A stretch of 64,000 bases of DNA from Comamonas phosphati (GTDB lineage Bacteria > Pseudomonadota > Gammaproteobacteria > Burkholderiales > Burkholderiaceae_C): positions 1 to 64,000 of the forward strand of contig NZ_BMEU01000013.1 in the NCBI RefSeq assembly GCF_014637085.1, written 5' to 3'. Below the pieces are notes generated by a model. The model saw only the letters and a program-made list of their open reading frames with translations. It was not told the origin of the DNA and searched no databases. The translations under genes and the position numbers were made by a program. This document shows positions 42,606-51,169 of this stretch, piece by piece. Numbering within the stretch: position 1 is the stretch's first letter; every line of letters starts with the position of its first letter.

Positions 42606-43505
42606 AACACCCACAAGGCCACCCTGATCGGGCTGGTAGCCGTCCTGCTGTGGAGCTCCATCGTCGGCCTGATCCGCAGCGTCAGCGACCATCTCGGCCC
42701 CACGGGCGGCGCGGCCATGATGTACAGCGTGGCCTCGGTGTTCCTGCTGCTGTCCGCGGGCTGGGTCGAGCTGCGCGAGTTTCCGCGGCGCTACCTGGTC
42801 TGGGGCAGCCTGCTGTTCGTCAGCTATGAGCTGTGCCTGTCGCTGTCCATCGGCTATGCCAACACGGCGCGGCAGGCCATCGAGGTGGGCATGGTCAACT
42901 ATCTGTGGCCCACCTTCACCATCGTCGCGGCCATCCTGTTCAACCGGCAAAGGACCAATTTCCTGATCGTGCCGGGGTTTCTGCTGTCCGTCGCCGGCAT
43001 CTGCTGGGTGCTAGGCGGAGAGCAGGGCTTCGATCTGGCCGGCATGCTGCACAACGTGCGCGACAACCCGCTCAGCTATGGCCTGGCCTTTGCCGGTGCA
43101 TTGATCTGGGCCGGCTACTGCACCGTGACGGCGCGGATCGCGGGCGGCAGGAACGGCGTGACGCTGTTTTTCATGCTGGTGTCCGTGACGCTGTGGCTCA
43201 AGTACCTGCTCGAAGGTGGCGGCCACATGGCGTTCAGCTGGGAAGCCATCGTTTATCTGGTCCTGGCCGCCGGGGCCATGGGCTTTGGCTACGGGGCCTG
43301 GAACGTGGGCATTCTGCATGGCAACGTCACGATCCTGGCGGGCGCCTCGTACTTCATCCCGGTGCTTTCCGCCGCGCTCTCGACCCTGCTGCTGCGCGCG
43401 CCGCTGTCCCTGGCCTTCTGGCAGGGCGCGGCCATGGTGTGTGGCGGCGCGATTCTGTGCTGGTTCGCGACGCGGGCCAGACGCAGCACGCCAATCCTCG
43501 ATTGA
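42600..43505 (+). CDS. yddG: DMT-superfamily exporter, YddG-like
   Basis: A 301-residue drug/metabolite transporter with ten predicted TM helices in two EamA halves (starting TLIGLVAVLLWSSIVGLIRS and SYGLAFAGALIWAGYCTVTA, each given whole at 20). The AxxANTARQAIEVGMVNYLWP region and overall length fit YddG-type exporters of aromatic amino acids. Its start codon and upstream sequence come from a repeated element, whose GGGGCGGCC stretch may act as a makeshift ribosome site. Specificity is inferred from family resemblance only. Confidence 0.75.
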   Translation: MKNTHKATLIGLVAVLLWSSIVGLIRSVSDHLGPTGGAAMMYSVASVFLLLSAGWVELREFPRRYLVWGSLLFVSYELCLSLSIGYANTARQAIEVGMVNYLWPTFTIVAAILFNRQRTNFLIVPGFLLSVAGICWVLGGEQGFDLAGMLHNVRDNPLSYGLAFAGALIWAGYCTVTARIAGGRNGVTLFFMLVSVTLWLKYLLEGGGHMAFSWEAIVYLVLAAGAMGFGYGAWNVGILHGNVTILAGASYFIPVLSAALSTLLLRAPLSLAFWQGAAMVCGGAILCWFATRARRSTPILD

Positions 43506-43602
43506 GCCAAGGCCTCGAAAAGCAGCGGTGTTACCTGGCGCCCAGCGGACCCTTCGGCAACAACGGCACGGCGGAGCAGGGCCGCCTGAACAACGGCATT
43601 TT

Positions 43603-45222
43603 TTACGATTCGCCGACGCTGGGAGCTTCACGCTGCGCTTCGTACACGGCCACGCGGTTGCGGCCGTTGCGCTTGGCCTGGTAGAGCATGGCGTCGGCCT
43701 GCTTGAGGACGGTCTTGACGCCAGCATCGCCGCCGGGCCAGAAGGCCACGCCCTGCGAGACGGTGACGCGGCCCACCACGGGCAGCTCGGCGGCTTCGAC
43801 CTCGCGGCGCAGGCGCTCGGCCACCTGGGCCGCGCGGTGCAGCGGCGCCTTGGGCAGCAACAGCAGAAACTCCTCGCCGCCCACACGGCAGGCAATGTCG
43901 TCGGCGCGCGAGATCTCGCGTATCTGGGTGGCCAGCTGCCGCAGCACGGCATCGCCGGCATCGTGGCCGTGGCTGTCGTTCACGTGCTTGAAGTGATCGA
44001 TGTCGATGGCGATCACGGCAAACGGCGTCCCCTCGGCCTGGAGGTCGGCAATGATGGCGTTCAGATGGCGGCGGTTGCCCAGGCCGGTCAGCGGGTCGGT
44101 ATGGGCATCCTCGCGCAGCTTGCTGATGTTCTTCTGCAGCAGGCCTATGCCGATGAGCATGGCTTTCTTGAGCTCGTGGGATTCGAAATACCAGGATTTG
44201 ACCGAGCGGATGGTGTGGTCCGTGCTGGGCTTGTCCATGGTGCGGGCGCCGTTGGCCAGCAGCTGCAGGGGCTTGGCGATGTAGCGGGCGCTCCACCAGA
44301 TGGCCAACAGCGTGAGCACGACCACGGGCAGGGTCTTGTAGAGCACCGTGCGCATGAGGGCGTGCAGCGGCGCCAGCGTGGCTTCCTGCGGCCGCTGGGC
44401 GACGATGCCCCAGCCCGTGGACGGCACGACGGCATAGCCGGCCAGCATCTCCACGCCCAGGCTGTCGGTCACCGCAGCCTTGCCGGCATGGCCGGCCGCG
44501 ATCTCGTCGACGGCCGCATTGCGGGCTGGCATGTCGCCCACGCGCCGGCTGTCGGGGTGATAGATGATGTGCTTGTCCCGGTCGACCACGTAGAGGTAGG
44601 AGCCGTCCTGGTAGAAGTGGGTGCCCAGCAGCTTCTGGAGAATGCTTTCCTGCTTCAGGTAAATGGTGCCGGCCACCAGGCCCAGGTATTTGCCGTCGCG
44701 CGCAAAGACGGGTTGGGACAGAACGATGAGGAAATTCCCGGCCGTCGATAGGTAAGGCCGGCTGATGACCGGCCCCTTGGTGGCCAGTGATTCGCGCACG
44801 CCTTCGGTGTCGAGCTTTCTGCCTTTGAGCTGGAGCGTCATGGGAGACGTGGCCAGCGCAACGCCGGTGGCATCGAGGATGGCGGAGGAGTTGAAGCTCA
44901 GGGACTGTATTTGCAGGCGGGCCGTTTCCTCTTCGAGCCGTTTGACGTCATCCATGTGATCGGCAATCACATGCGCGGCGTAGTCCAGCTGCATCAGGGC
45001 CGACTGCAGGAAATCCTCCGTGCTGTTGGCCAGCTTGGTGGCATAGGCGTAGTTGGCCTGCAGCGTGGTGTCGATCAGTTGCTGGCGCTGGACGACGTAG
45101 CTGGCATAGAAGGTGTTGGCGAAGGGAATGAAGGCGCTGCAGACGGTCAGGGCCAGGATCAGGCTGCGCAAATTCACACTCTGCGCAGAGGGGCGCTTGG
45201 GTTTCCAGCGGTCGATGTTCAT
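43603..45222 (-). CDS. Membrane diguanylate cyclase with Cache-type sensor
   Basis: A 539-residue c-di-GMP synthase. TM1 (about 18-40) and TM2 (about 293-312) bracket a periplasmic dCache-like sensor (PYLSTAGNFLIVLSQPVFARDG in part, GSYLYVVDRDKHIIYHPD). After a HAMP-like linker comes a GGDEF domain (about 365-525) with the active-site GGEEF and an intact upstream I-site RADD, so product inhibition is expected. DPLTGLGNRRHL opens the domain. The cytoplasmic tail is short. ATG 45222 is 10 bases from the molybdoenzyme's stop, with both genes on the minus strand, so the two may be co-transcribed. Confidence 0.92.
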   Translation of the reverse strand: MNIDRWKPKRPSAQSVNLRSLILALTVCSAFIPFANTFYASYVVQRQQLIDTTLQANYAYATKLANSTEDFLQSALMQLDYAAHVIADHMDDVKRLEEETARLQIQSLSFNSSAILDATGVALATSPMTLQLKGRKLDTEGVRESLATKGPVISRPYLSTAGNFLIVLSQPVFARDGKYLGLVAGTIYLKQESILQKLLGTHFYQDGSYLYVVDRDKHIIYHPDSRRVGDMPARNAAVDEIAAGHAGKAAVTDSLGVEMLAGYAVVPSTGWGIVAQRPQEATLAPLHALMRTVLYKTLPVVVLTLLAIWWSARYIAKPLQLLANGARTMDKPSTDHTIRSVKSWYFESHELKKAMLIGIGLLQKNISKLREDAHTDPLTGLGNRRHLNAIIADLQAEGTPFAVIAIDIDHFKHVNDSHGHDAGDAVLRQLATQIREISRADDIACRVGGEEFLLLLPKAPLHRAAQVAERLRREVEAAELPVVGRVTVSQGVAFWPGGDAGVKTVLKQADAMLYQAKRNGRNRVAVYEAQREAPSVGES

Positions 45223-45233
45223 GGTTCAGGTGT

Positions 45234-47300
45234 TCAGGCCGCCATCCGGCTGACTTGCACGGCACAGTCGTAGAAGCACGGGCCGCGGCCGATGTCGGTC
45301 AGCCGCTGGTGCGTGAGTTCGTTGACGTTGGTGCCGTTCTCGCCCAGCTTGCGCCACCAGACCCCCAGGCCCACGACCACACCGCGGCGGGCCCGGCCGT
45401 TGAGGCTGGCGTGGCAGACATGTTCGCCGCGGTCATTGAAGACCCGCACCTTGTCGCCGTCGGCAATGCCGCGCTCCGCCGCATCGTCGGGATGCAACTC
45501 GAGCAGCGGGCGGCTTTCCATACGCTGCAGGCTGGCCACGTTGACGAAGCTGCTGTTGAGGAAGTTGCGCGCTGGCGGCGAGATCATGGCCAGCGGGTGC
45601 TGCGCCGTGGGCTGTTCGTAGTTGGGCAGATGGTCGGGCACGGTGTTGACGCCCAGGGCCGCCAGCGCGCTGCTGTCGAACTCGCATTGGCCCGAAGGGG
45701 TGGCAAAGCCACCTTCGGCGAACGGCGCATCGGGCTGCGGAATCCGGGCAAAGCCGTGCTGCAGCAGTTCTTCGAAATCAATAGCGGTTTGCGCAACCGC
45801 CAGGCGGCACAGCGCTTCATCGGATTCCTGGAAATGCGGCGCCGCAAACGCGGCATCGTGGCGGGCCATATGGGCTGCCAGCGCGCGGAAGATGGAGGCG
45901 TTGCTGCGAGCCTCGCCCTGGGGGGCTATGGCCGGGCGGTTGAGCAGCACGTCGGTATGGCCGTAGCTGCCGTGGATGTCCCAATGCTCCAGCTGGGTGG
46001 TGGCCGGCAGCACGTAGTCGGCATGGTCGGCGGTGTCGGTCATGAAGTGCTCGAGCACCACGGTGAACAGATCCTCGCGCGCAAAGCCGGCGGCCACCTT
46101 GGCGGAGTCGGGCGCCACGGCCACGGGGTTGCTGTTGTAGACCACGATGGCCTCGATGCGCGGGCCGAAGCCGCCGCCGCCCTCGTGCAGCAGCGCATCG
46201 CCTATGGTGCTCATGTTGATGGTGCGCGGCCGGCGCTCGCCCAGCAGCTGCGGCATCTGCAGCCGGGCGCGGACGAAGGGCTGGGCGCCCGAGCTGGACA
46301 GCAGCAGGCCGCCGGCGCGATGGCGCCAGGCGCCCACCAGCGCGGGCAGGCAGGCAATGGCGCGCACGGCATTGCCGCCGCCGCGCACACGTTGCATGCC
46401 GTAGTTCAGGCGGATGGCGGCGGGCCGGGTGGTGCCATAGTCGCGCGCCAGCTGGCGGATCTGTTCCACGGGCAGGCCGCAGACCTGGGCCGCGCGCTCG
46501 GGCGGCCATTGCAGGGCGCGGGCCCTGAGCTGCTCCCAGCCCAGCGTGTGGCGCGCGATGTAGTCGTGGTCCAGCCAGTCGTTGGTGATCAGCTCGTGCA
46601 TCAGCGCCAGGGCCAGCGCCGCGTCGGTGCCGGGCAGCAGCTGCAGGTGCTCGTGGCACTTCTCGGCGGTCTCGCTCTTGCGCGGGTCTATGCACACCAG
46701 GCGCGCGCCGTTGCGCTTGGCTTCCTGGGCGTGGCGCCAGAAGTGCAGGTTGCTGGCGATGCTGTTGCTGCCCCAGATGACGATCAGCCGGCTTTCGGCA
46801 AAGAACTCCATGCGCATGCCCAGCTTGCCGCCGTAGGTGGCGGCCAGCGCCTCGCTGCCGGCGCTGGCGCAGATGGTGCGGTCCAGCAGCGAGCTGCCCA
46901 ACTGGTGGAAGAAGCGCCGGTCCATGCTTTCGCCCTGGACCATGCCCATGGTGCCCGCATAGCTGTAGGGCAGCACGGCCTCGGGCTGGCGCCGGGCAAT
47001 GGCGTGCAGGCGGGCGGCGATGTCGCTCAGGGCCTCGTCCCAGCTCACGGGTACGAACCGGCCGCTGCCCTTGGGACCGCTGCGCTTGAGCGGCTGCAGC
47101 ACGCGCTCGGCATGGTAGCTGCGCTCCGTGTACTTGCTGACCTTGGCGCAGAGCACGCCGCCGGTGTGCGGGTGGGCCGGATTGCCCTGCACCTTGACGG
47201 CTGTGCCGTCCACCACGGTGGTGACGAGCGAGCAGGTATCGGGGCAGTCGTGGGGGCAGGCACCGATGACTTGGGCCGGGGTGTCGGTGGGGGAGGGCAT
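45234..47300 (-). CDS. Molybdopterin-containing oxidoreductase (DMSO-reductase family)
   Basis: A 688-residue Mo/W-bisMGD enzyme. The N-terminal [4Fe-4S] motif has C15, C19, C23 and C51 (CPHDCPDTC...GGVLCAK). The molybdopterin domain follows (WGSNSIASNLHFW, PATTQLEHWDIHGSYGHTD in part), then the C-terminal dinucleotide-binding domain (HPDDAAERGIADGDKVRVFND in part). No Tat signal is visible, so it should be cytoplasmic. ATG 47300 is where homology begins; the long open frame upstream only shadows the amidohydrolase. Its electron partner is not encoded nearby. Substrate unknown. It starts 120 bases from the divergent amidohydrolase. Confidence 0.88.
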   Translation of the reverse strand: MPSPTDTPAQVIGACPHDCPDTCSLVTTVVDGTAVKVQGNPAHPHTGGVLCAKVSKYTERSYHAERVLQPLKRSGPKGSGRFVPVSWDEALSDIAARLHAIARRQPEAVLPYSYAGTMGMVQGESMDRRFFHQLGSSLLDRTICASAGSEALAATYGGKLGMRMEFFAESRLIVIWGSNSIASNLHFWRHAQEAKRNGARLVCIDPRKSETAEKCHEHLQLLPGTDAALALALMHELITNDWLDHDYIARHTLGWEQLRARALQWPPERAAQVCGLPVEQIRQLARDYGTTRPAAIRLNYGMQRVRGGGNAVRAIACLPALVGAWRHRAGGLLLSSSGAQPFVRARLQMPQLLGERRPRTINMSTIGDALLHEGGGGFGPRIEAIVVYNSNPVAVAPDSAKVAAGFAREDLFTVVLEHFMTDTADHADYVLPATTQLEHWDIHGSYGHTDVLLNRPAIAPQGEARSNASIFRALAAHMARHDAAFAAPHFQESDEALCRLAVAQTAIDFEELLQHGFARIPQPDAPFAEGGFATPSGQCEFDSSALAALGVNTVPDHLPNYEQPTAQHPLAMISPPARNFLNSSFVNVASLQRMESRPLLELHPDDAAERGIADGDKVRVFNDRGEHVCHASLNGRARRGVVVGLGVWWRKLGENGTNVNELTHQRLTDIGRGPCFYDCAVQVSRMAA

Positions 47301-47420
47301 GGTGTGGGCTTGCTTTTTGGAGAGAGGGTGCCGGCTGGCGGCCCGGCAGCGCCTTATTATGCGTGGGCACCGGTGTCGAATCATGTGGAATTCACGGTGC
47401 GTGCGAGAGGAGAGTGCGCC

Positions 47421-48626
47421 ATGGCCTTGCTGCCGGAATTTCAGGAAAGCGCTGCGGCCATTGCGGCCCTGCGCCGCGATATCCATGCCCATCCCGAACT
47501 GTGCTTCGAGGAGGTGCGCACTTCGGACCTGGTCGCGGCCAAACTGGCGCAGTGGGGGATTGAAATCCATCGCGGCCTGGGGCGCACCGGCGTGGTCGGC
47601 ACCCTCCACGGCCGCGACGGCGGCCAAAGCAGCAGGGCCATCGGCCTGCGTGCCGACATGGATGCGCTGCCCATGCAGGAATTCAACACCTTTGCCCACG
47701 CCAGCCGGCATGCCGGCAAGATGCACGCCTGCGGACATGACGGCCACACGGCCATGCTGCTGGCCGCGGCCCAGTATCTGGCGGCGCACCGCGAGACCTT
47801 CGAGGGCACGGTGCATGTGATCTTCCAGCCCGCCGAGGAAGGCGGCGGCGGTGCGCGCGAAATGGTCAAGGACGGGCTGTTCACCCAATTTCCCATGCAG
47901 GCCGTGTTCGGCATGCACAACTGGCCCGGCATGAAGGCCGGCACCATGGCCGTGGGCGCCGGGCCGGCCATGGCCTCGAGCAACGAATTCAGGATCGTGG
48001 TGCGCGGCAAGGGCGGCCACGCGGCCATGCCGCACATGGTGACCGACCCCGTGCCCGTAGCGGCCCAGCTCATCCTGGCCCTGCAGACCATCGTGAGCCG
48101 CAACGTCAAGCCCATCGAGGCCGGCGTCATTTCGGTCACCATGGTGCATGCGGGCGAGGCCACCAATGTGGTGCCCGACAGCGTGGAGCTGCAGGGCACG
48201 GTGCGGACCTTCTCGCTCGAGGTGCTGGACCTGATCGAGCAGCGCATGCGGCAGGTCAGCGAGTCCATCTGCGCGGCCCATGGCGCGCAGTGCGGGTTCG
48301 AGTTCGTGCGCAACTACCCGCCCACCATCAACAGCGCCCCCGAGGCCGCGTTCGCCCAGCAGGTCATGCGCGAGATCCTGGGCGACGAAGGCGTCGTGCC
48401 CCAGGAGCCGTCCATGGGCGCCGAGGACTTCGCCTTCATGCTGCTCGAAAAGCCCGGCGCCTACTGCTTCATCGCCAACGGCGACGGCGATCACCGCGCC
48501 CTGGGCCATGGCGGCGGGCCCTGCACGCTGCACAACCCCAGCTACGACTTCAATGATGCGCTGATACCGCTGGGGGCGACTTTCTGGGTGAGGCTGGCGC
48601 AAAGGTGGCTGAGTTGCAGCCCCTGA
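47421..48626 (+). CDS. M20 family amidohydrolase (IAA-amino-acid hydrolase/hippurate hydrolase type)
   Basis: A 401-residue metal-dependent amidohydrolase. HPELCFEE (24-31), LRADMDALPM, MHACGHDGHTAML and FQPAEEGGGGAREMV are the M20D motifs with the metal-binding Cys, His and Glu residues; MGAEDFAFML supplies the late Glu/His region. These enzymes remove acyl groups from N-acyl amino acids such as hippurate. ATG 47421 follows AGAGGAGAG. Its final Ser-Pro codons and TGA fall in a repeat element. It is divergent from the molybdoenzyme. Confidence 0.92.
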   Translation: MALLPEFQESAAAIAALRRDIHAHPELCFEEVRTSDLVAAKLAQWGIEIHRGLGRTGVVGTLHGRDGGQSSRAIGLRADMDALPMQEFNTFAHASRHAGKMHACGHDGHTAMLLAAAQYLAAHRETFEGTVHVIFQPAEEGGGGAREMVKDGLFTQFPMQAVFGMHNWPGMKAGTMAVGAGPAMASSNEFRIVVRGKGGHAAMPHMVTDPVPVAAQLILALQTIVSRNVKPIEAGVISVTMVHAGEATNVVPDSVELQGTVRTFSLEVLDLIEQRMRQVSESICAAHGAQCGFEFVRNYPPTINSAPEAAFAQQVMREILGDEGVVPQEPSMGAEDFAFMLLEKPGAYCFIANGDGDHRALGHGGGPCTLHNPSYDFNDALIPLGATFWVRLAQRWLSCSP

Positions 48627-48700
48627 GCGGCTGTGCCGCTTCCCTCTCTCTTCGGGAGGGGGACGACAGCCTCGCTGCGGGGCGGCCCTTGCTCTGGTAG
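48620..48700 (+). repeat. Stop-codon-hugging palindromic repeat, copy 7
   Basis: A CCCCTGAGCGGCTGTGCCGC start supplies the amidohydrolase TGA (48624-48626). The CCCTCTCTCTTCGGGAGGG hairpin and GCTGCGGGGCGGCCCTTGCT tail follow. This is one of four copies that contain the stop codon itself. Confidence 0.75.
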
Positions 48701-48756
48701 ACCATGCGCGAAAAAGAGGTTGTGGCGAGGCCGGCATCGCGGGTTGTGATAAAAAA

Positions 48757-48770
48757 AGAACGGTCGTTCT
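48757..48770. promoter_or_regulatory. TetR-type operator upstream of the acyl-CoA-binding protein gene
   Basis: AGAACG-GT-CGTTCT is a perfect palindrome in AT-rich DNA 59 bases before the gene, with a plausible -10 TACACT about 20 bases downstream (48790-48795). AACGGTCGTT-like palindromes are recognised by several TetR regulators; no candidate regulator gene is adjacent. Confidence 0.6.
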
Positions 48771-48828
48771 AATTTTATGGATTTTTCGCTACACTGGCCG
48801 GGATTTCTATAAACCCGGAGACCTGTCC

Positions 48829-49083
48829 ATGTCCGATCTGAACGCCAGTTTCGAAGCCGCCGTCAAGAATTCCACCTCGATCAGCGAGCGCCCCGACAAC
48901 GCCACGCTGCTCAAGATCTACGCCCTGTACAAGCAGGCCACCGAAGGCGACAACGAAGCCAAGAAGCCCAGCTTCACCGACATGGTGGCGCGCGCCAAGT
49001 GGGACGCCTGGGACAAGCTCGGCGGCACTTCGCCGGACGAAGCCAAGCAGCAGTACATAGCCCTGATCGAATCCCTGCGCTGA
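48829..49083 (+). CDS. Acyl-CoA-binding protein
   Basis: An 84-residue ACBP, a four-helix cytosolic carrier of medium/long-chain acyl-CoA. Conserved residues are in LKIYALYKQATEGDNEAKKP (28-47) and ARAKWDAWDKLGGTSPDEA (54-72), which include the Tyr, Lys and Trp that contact acyl-CoA. ATG 48829 has GGAGA seven bases before it. It has its own promoter with a palindromic operator and a strong terminator, hence a single-gene unit. ACBP is mostly eukaryotic but is known in proteobacteria. Confidence 0.93.
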   Translation: MSDLNASFEAAVKNSTSISERPDNATLLKIYALYKQATEGDNEAKKPSFTDMVARAKWDAWDKLGGTSPDEAKQQYIALIESLR

Positions 49084-49096
49084 TCCACCCGGATGC

Positions 49097-49134
49097 AAAA
49101 AGGCCTGTCTTGGTGGCAAGACAGGCCTTTTTTT
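49097..49134. terminator. Strong bidirectional intrinsic terminator
   Basis: AAAAAGGCCTGTCTTG (49097-49112) and CAAGACAGGCCTTTTT (49117-49132) form a perfect 16-bp stem with loop GTGG and a T-run to 49134. It lies 13 bases after the acyl-CoA-binding protein stop and also faces the convergent eptA gene. Confidence 0.92.
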
Positions 49135-49135
49135 C

Positions 49136-49223
49136 ATCGCCGGGCCGCCCCAAGAGGAAAAGCGCCCCTCTCGGAGGGGCAGCGACCACGCGCAGCGGGG
49201 AGCGTGGGGTGCTATTTTTCATG
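49136..49223 (-). repeat. Second repeat family, copy B
   Basis: On the minus strand it reads CATGAAAAATAGCACCCCAC, CTCCCCGCTGCGCGTGGTCG, a CCCCTCCGAGAGGGG hairpin, CTTGGGGCGGCCCGGCGATG. It matches copy A at 42515-42605 over its whole length with few changes and begins eight bases after the eptA stop. Its closing ATGAAAAA runs into the terminator and opens no gene. Confidence 0.8.
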
Positions 49224-49230
49224 AGCTGCT

Positions 49231-50937
49231 TCAGCGGCAGCTTTGCAGTGCGTCCAGCGCCGGTTTGTAGCTGGGGCTGGCGACGTCCATCAGGCCTAGC
49301 ACCGTGTGAAAGAGGTTGTCGTGGGAGACGGGCTTGTCCAGCTCCTTGCGCAGGCAGGCGTCGGCCACGTGGGTGCGCTCGCCGAGGTTGCCCAGCCAGG
49401 CGACCATGGGCACGTGCTTTTGCTCATCGGGCGCGATGGCGTAAGGGATGCCGTGCAGGTAGAGGCCGTTCTCGCCCAGCGATTCGCCGTGGTCGGACAT
49501 GTAGAGCATGGCGGTCTCGTAGTGCGATTGCTGCTGCTTGAGCCAGTCTATGGTCTGCGACAGGAACAGGTCGCCGTAGCGGATGGAGTTGTCGTAGACA
49601 TTGACCACGTTCTCGCGCGGGCAGCTCGACAGCGCGTTGGTCTCGCACTCGGGCTTGAAGACCTTGGTTTCGGGCGTGGAGCGCTTGTAGTAGGCCGGGC
49701 CGTGGCTGCCCATCTCGTGCATGACCAGCACGATGCCCTTGGCGCGCCGCGCCGGGTCCAGCTTGGCGATACGCTCGTCGATGCCGCTGAGCAGCATGCC
49801 GTCCAGGCATTCGCCGTCGGCCGTGCACAAGGCCTTGCCGTCGGCGGTGTTCACGCGGTCGGCCGTGCTGGCCGAGGGCACGCGATCGCACACGCCCTTG
49901 CAGCCGGCCTGGTTGTCTAGCCACAGCACGGCCAGGCCGGCGGCCTGCAGCACGTCGAGCAGATTGTCATAGTCGGCCTTGGCGCTGAAGAAGTTCTCCC
50001 GGCCCAGGTGCGAGAACATGCAGGGCACGGATTCGCGCGTGCTGGTGCCGCAGGAATAGGCGTTGCGCCAGCTCAGCACATTGCGCCTGGCCAGCTCGGG
50101 ATTGGTGTCGCGCGCATAGCCGTTGAGGCTGAAATTGGCCGAGCGGGCGGTCTCGCCCACCACCAGCACGAACAGCGGCGGCTTGTTGCCGGCCGCATAG
50201 CTGGCGCCCAGGGCCGCGCCGGCCGTGATACTGACGAACGGCTTCTTGGGATGCAGGACGGGCCCGAGCGCCGTATCCACCACGGCCAGCACGGGGTTCA
50301 CGGGGTTGAACATGTAGCGCAGCCACAGGTTGTTGCGCACCACGGGCGCCAGCTCCCGGTAGGAGACAAAGACCGATGCGGCCAGCAGCGCGCCGGCCAG
50401 TGCGAATAGGCCCAGGGTGCGCAGCAGGCTGACCAGCGCCGAGCGGCTGCGGCGTATGGGCAGGCGCCACAGCCACAGGGCCGGAAGGCCGGCGATGACG
50501 GCCACTTCGAGCAGCAGCTTGGGGTTGAACAGGTCCGCGCTCTCGCGGGCGTCGGTCTGCAGCACGTTGTTGATCATGCCGCTGTCCATCATGGTGCCGT
50601 ACTCGACCATGAAGTACTGGGAGCAGGCAGCCGTCAGCAGCAGGATCAGCCAGATGGGCTTCATCCAGCGCGGCCAGGCCGTGAAGCTCAGCAGCAACGT
50701 GATGGCAAAGAACACCAGCGGCAGCGCGCGCAGCACCAATATGGCCAGGCTGCCGGTATAGCCGTCCAGCGTGGGCAGGCGCAGCCACAGCGCCCAGTTG
50801 GCGGTGAGCGTGAGCCAGGCGGAAAGAATCAGCACCACGGCCTGCGGAGAGCGCGGAGCGCGCAGGCGCTGCCATGGAGAGGGGAAGGCGGCCGGGGCGG
50901 GCGCAGGAGAAGACAGCGAAGGCGAAGACTGGGACAT
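49231..50937 (-). CDS. eptA: Lipid A phosphoethanolamine transferase EptA-like
   Basis: A 568-residue inner-membrane enzyme with five N-terminal TMs (about 34-205, DUF1705 region) and a periplasmic sulfatase-fold domain. GETARSANFS supplies the zinc-binding Glu, the Thr nucleophile lies in SCGTSTRESVPCMFS, and SDHGESLGENGLYLHG provides further metal ligands. Three or more Cys pairs fit the family's disulfides. It transfers phosphoethanolamine to lipid A and gives polymyxin resistance in relatives. A PmrA-like direct repeat lies upstream. ATG 50937 gives the usual length apart from a Ser/Pro-rich leader. Confidence 0.9.
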   Translation of the reverse strand: MSQSSPSLSSPAPAPAAFPSPWQRLRAPRSPQAVVLILSAWLTLTANWALWLRLPTLDGYTGSLAILVLRALPLVFFAITLLLSFTAWPRWMKPIWLILLLTAACSQYFMVEYGTMMDSGMINNVLQTDARESADLFNPKLLLEVAVIAGLPALWLWRLPIRRSRSALVSLLRTLGLFALAGALLAASVFVSYRELAPVVRNNLWLRYMFNPVNPVLAVVDTALGPVLHPKKPFVSITAGAALGASYAAGNKPPLFVLVVGETARSANFSLNGYARDTNPELARRNVLSWRNAYSCGTSTRESVPCMFSHLGRENFFSAKADYDNLLDVLQAAGLAVLWLDNQAGCKGVCDRVPSASTADRVNTADGKALCTADGECLDGMLLSGIDERIAKLDPARRAKGIVLVMHEMGSHGPAYYKRSTPETKVFKPECETNALSSCPRENVVNVYDNSIRYGDLFLSQTIDWLKQQQSHYETAMLYMSDHGESLGENGLYLHGIPYAIAPDEQKHVPMVAWLGNLGERTHVADACLRKELDKPVSHDNLFHTVLGLMDVASPSYKPALDALQSCR

Positions 50938-50960
50938 TGTTCAAAGCCTAGCCGGGCAGG

Positions 50961-50977
50961 CTTAAGTGCATCTGAAG
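50961..50977 (-). promoter_or_regulatory. PmrA-like direct repeat upstream of eptA
   Basis: On the eptA strand CTTCAG-N5-CTTAAG resembles the PmrA/QseB-type box YTTAAK-N5-YTTAAK with one hexamer degenerate. It lies 24-40 bases upstream of the eptA start. EptA genes are classic PmrA targets. Confidence 0.45.
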
Positions 50978-51102
50978 CGGATTACGCGATGCAGGCATTG
51001 TCCCTGCAGCGCGGGGGGCGGGGGCAAGATGCCATCTCAAAAGCCCCCGGTGCCTGCCTGCTTTGCGCCGCGGCCCGATGCATTGAGCCCGGGGCCGGCA
51101 GG

Positions 51103-51119
51103 GCTAAGCCAGCGTTAAG
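51103..51119 (+). promoter_or_regulatory. PmrA-like direct repeat upstream of the COG4705 gene
   Basis: GCTAAG-N5-GTTAAG repeats a TAAG core at 11-base spacing, 51-67 bases before the COG4705 start. With the box at 50961 it suggests that both divergent genes answer to one OmpR-type response regulator. Confidence 0.4.
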
Positions 51120-51169
51120 ACTGGCCGGCCAAACTGCCTGCCTATCGTATTGCCTTGCAGGAGAGCCGC

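Noticed and set aside
42524-42829. Alternative frame starting inside the repeat ahead of yddG
   Set aside because: Gives Arg/Gly-rich shadow protein; the frame from 42600 encodes a proper ten-helix transporter.
45255-47420. Long plus-strand frame antisense to the molybdoenzyme, in frame with the amidohydrolase
   Set aside because: It is a GC-driven shadow frame; amidohydrolase homology and a good ribosome site both begin at 47421.
47301-48737. Possible 480-residue N-terminal extension of the molybdopterin oxidoreductase
   Set aside because: The frame is open but antisense to the M20 amidohydrolase, has His/Ala/Gly-biased composition and no family features; the Fe-S motif begins right after the ATG at 47300.
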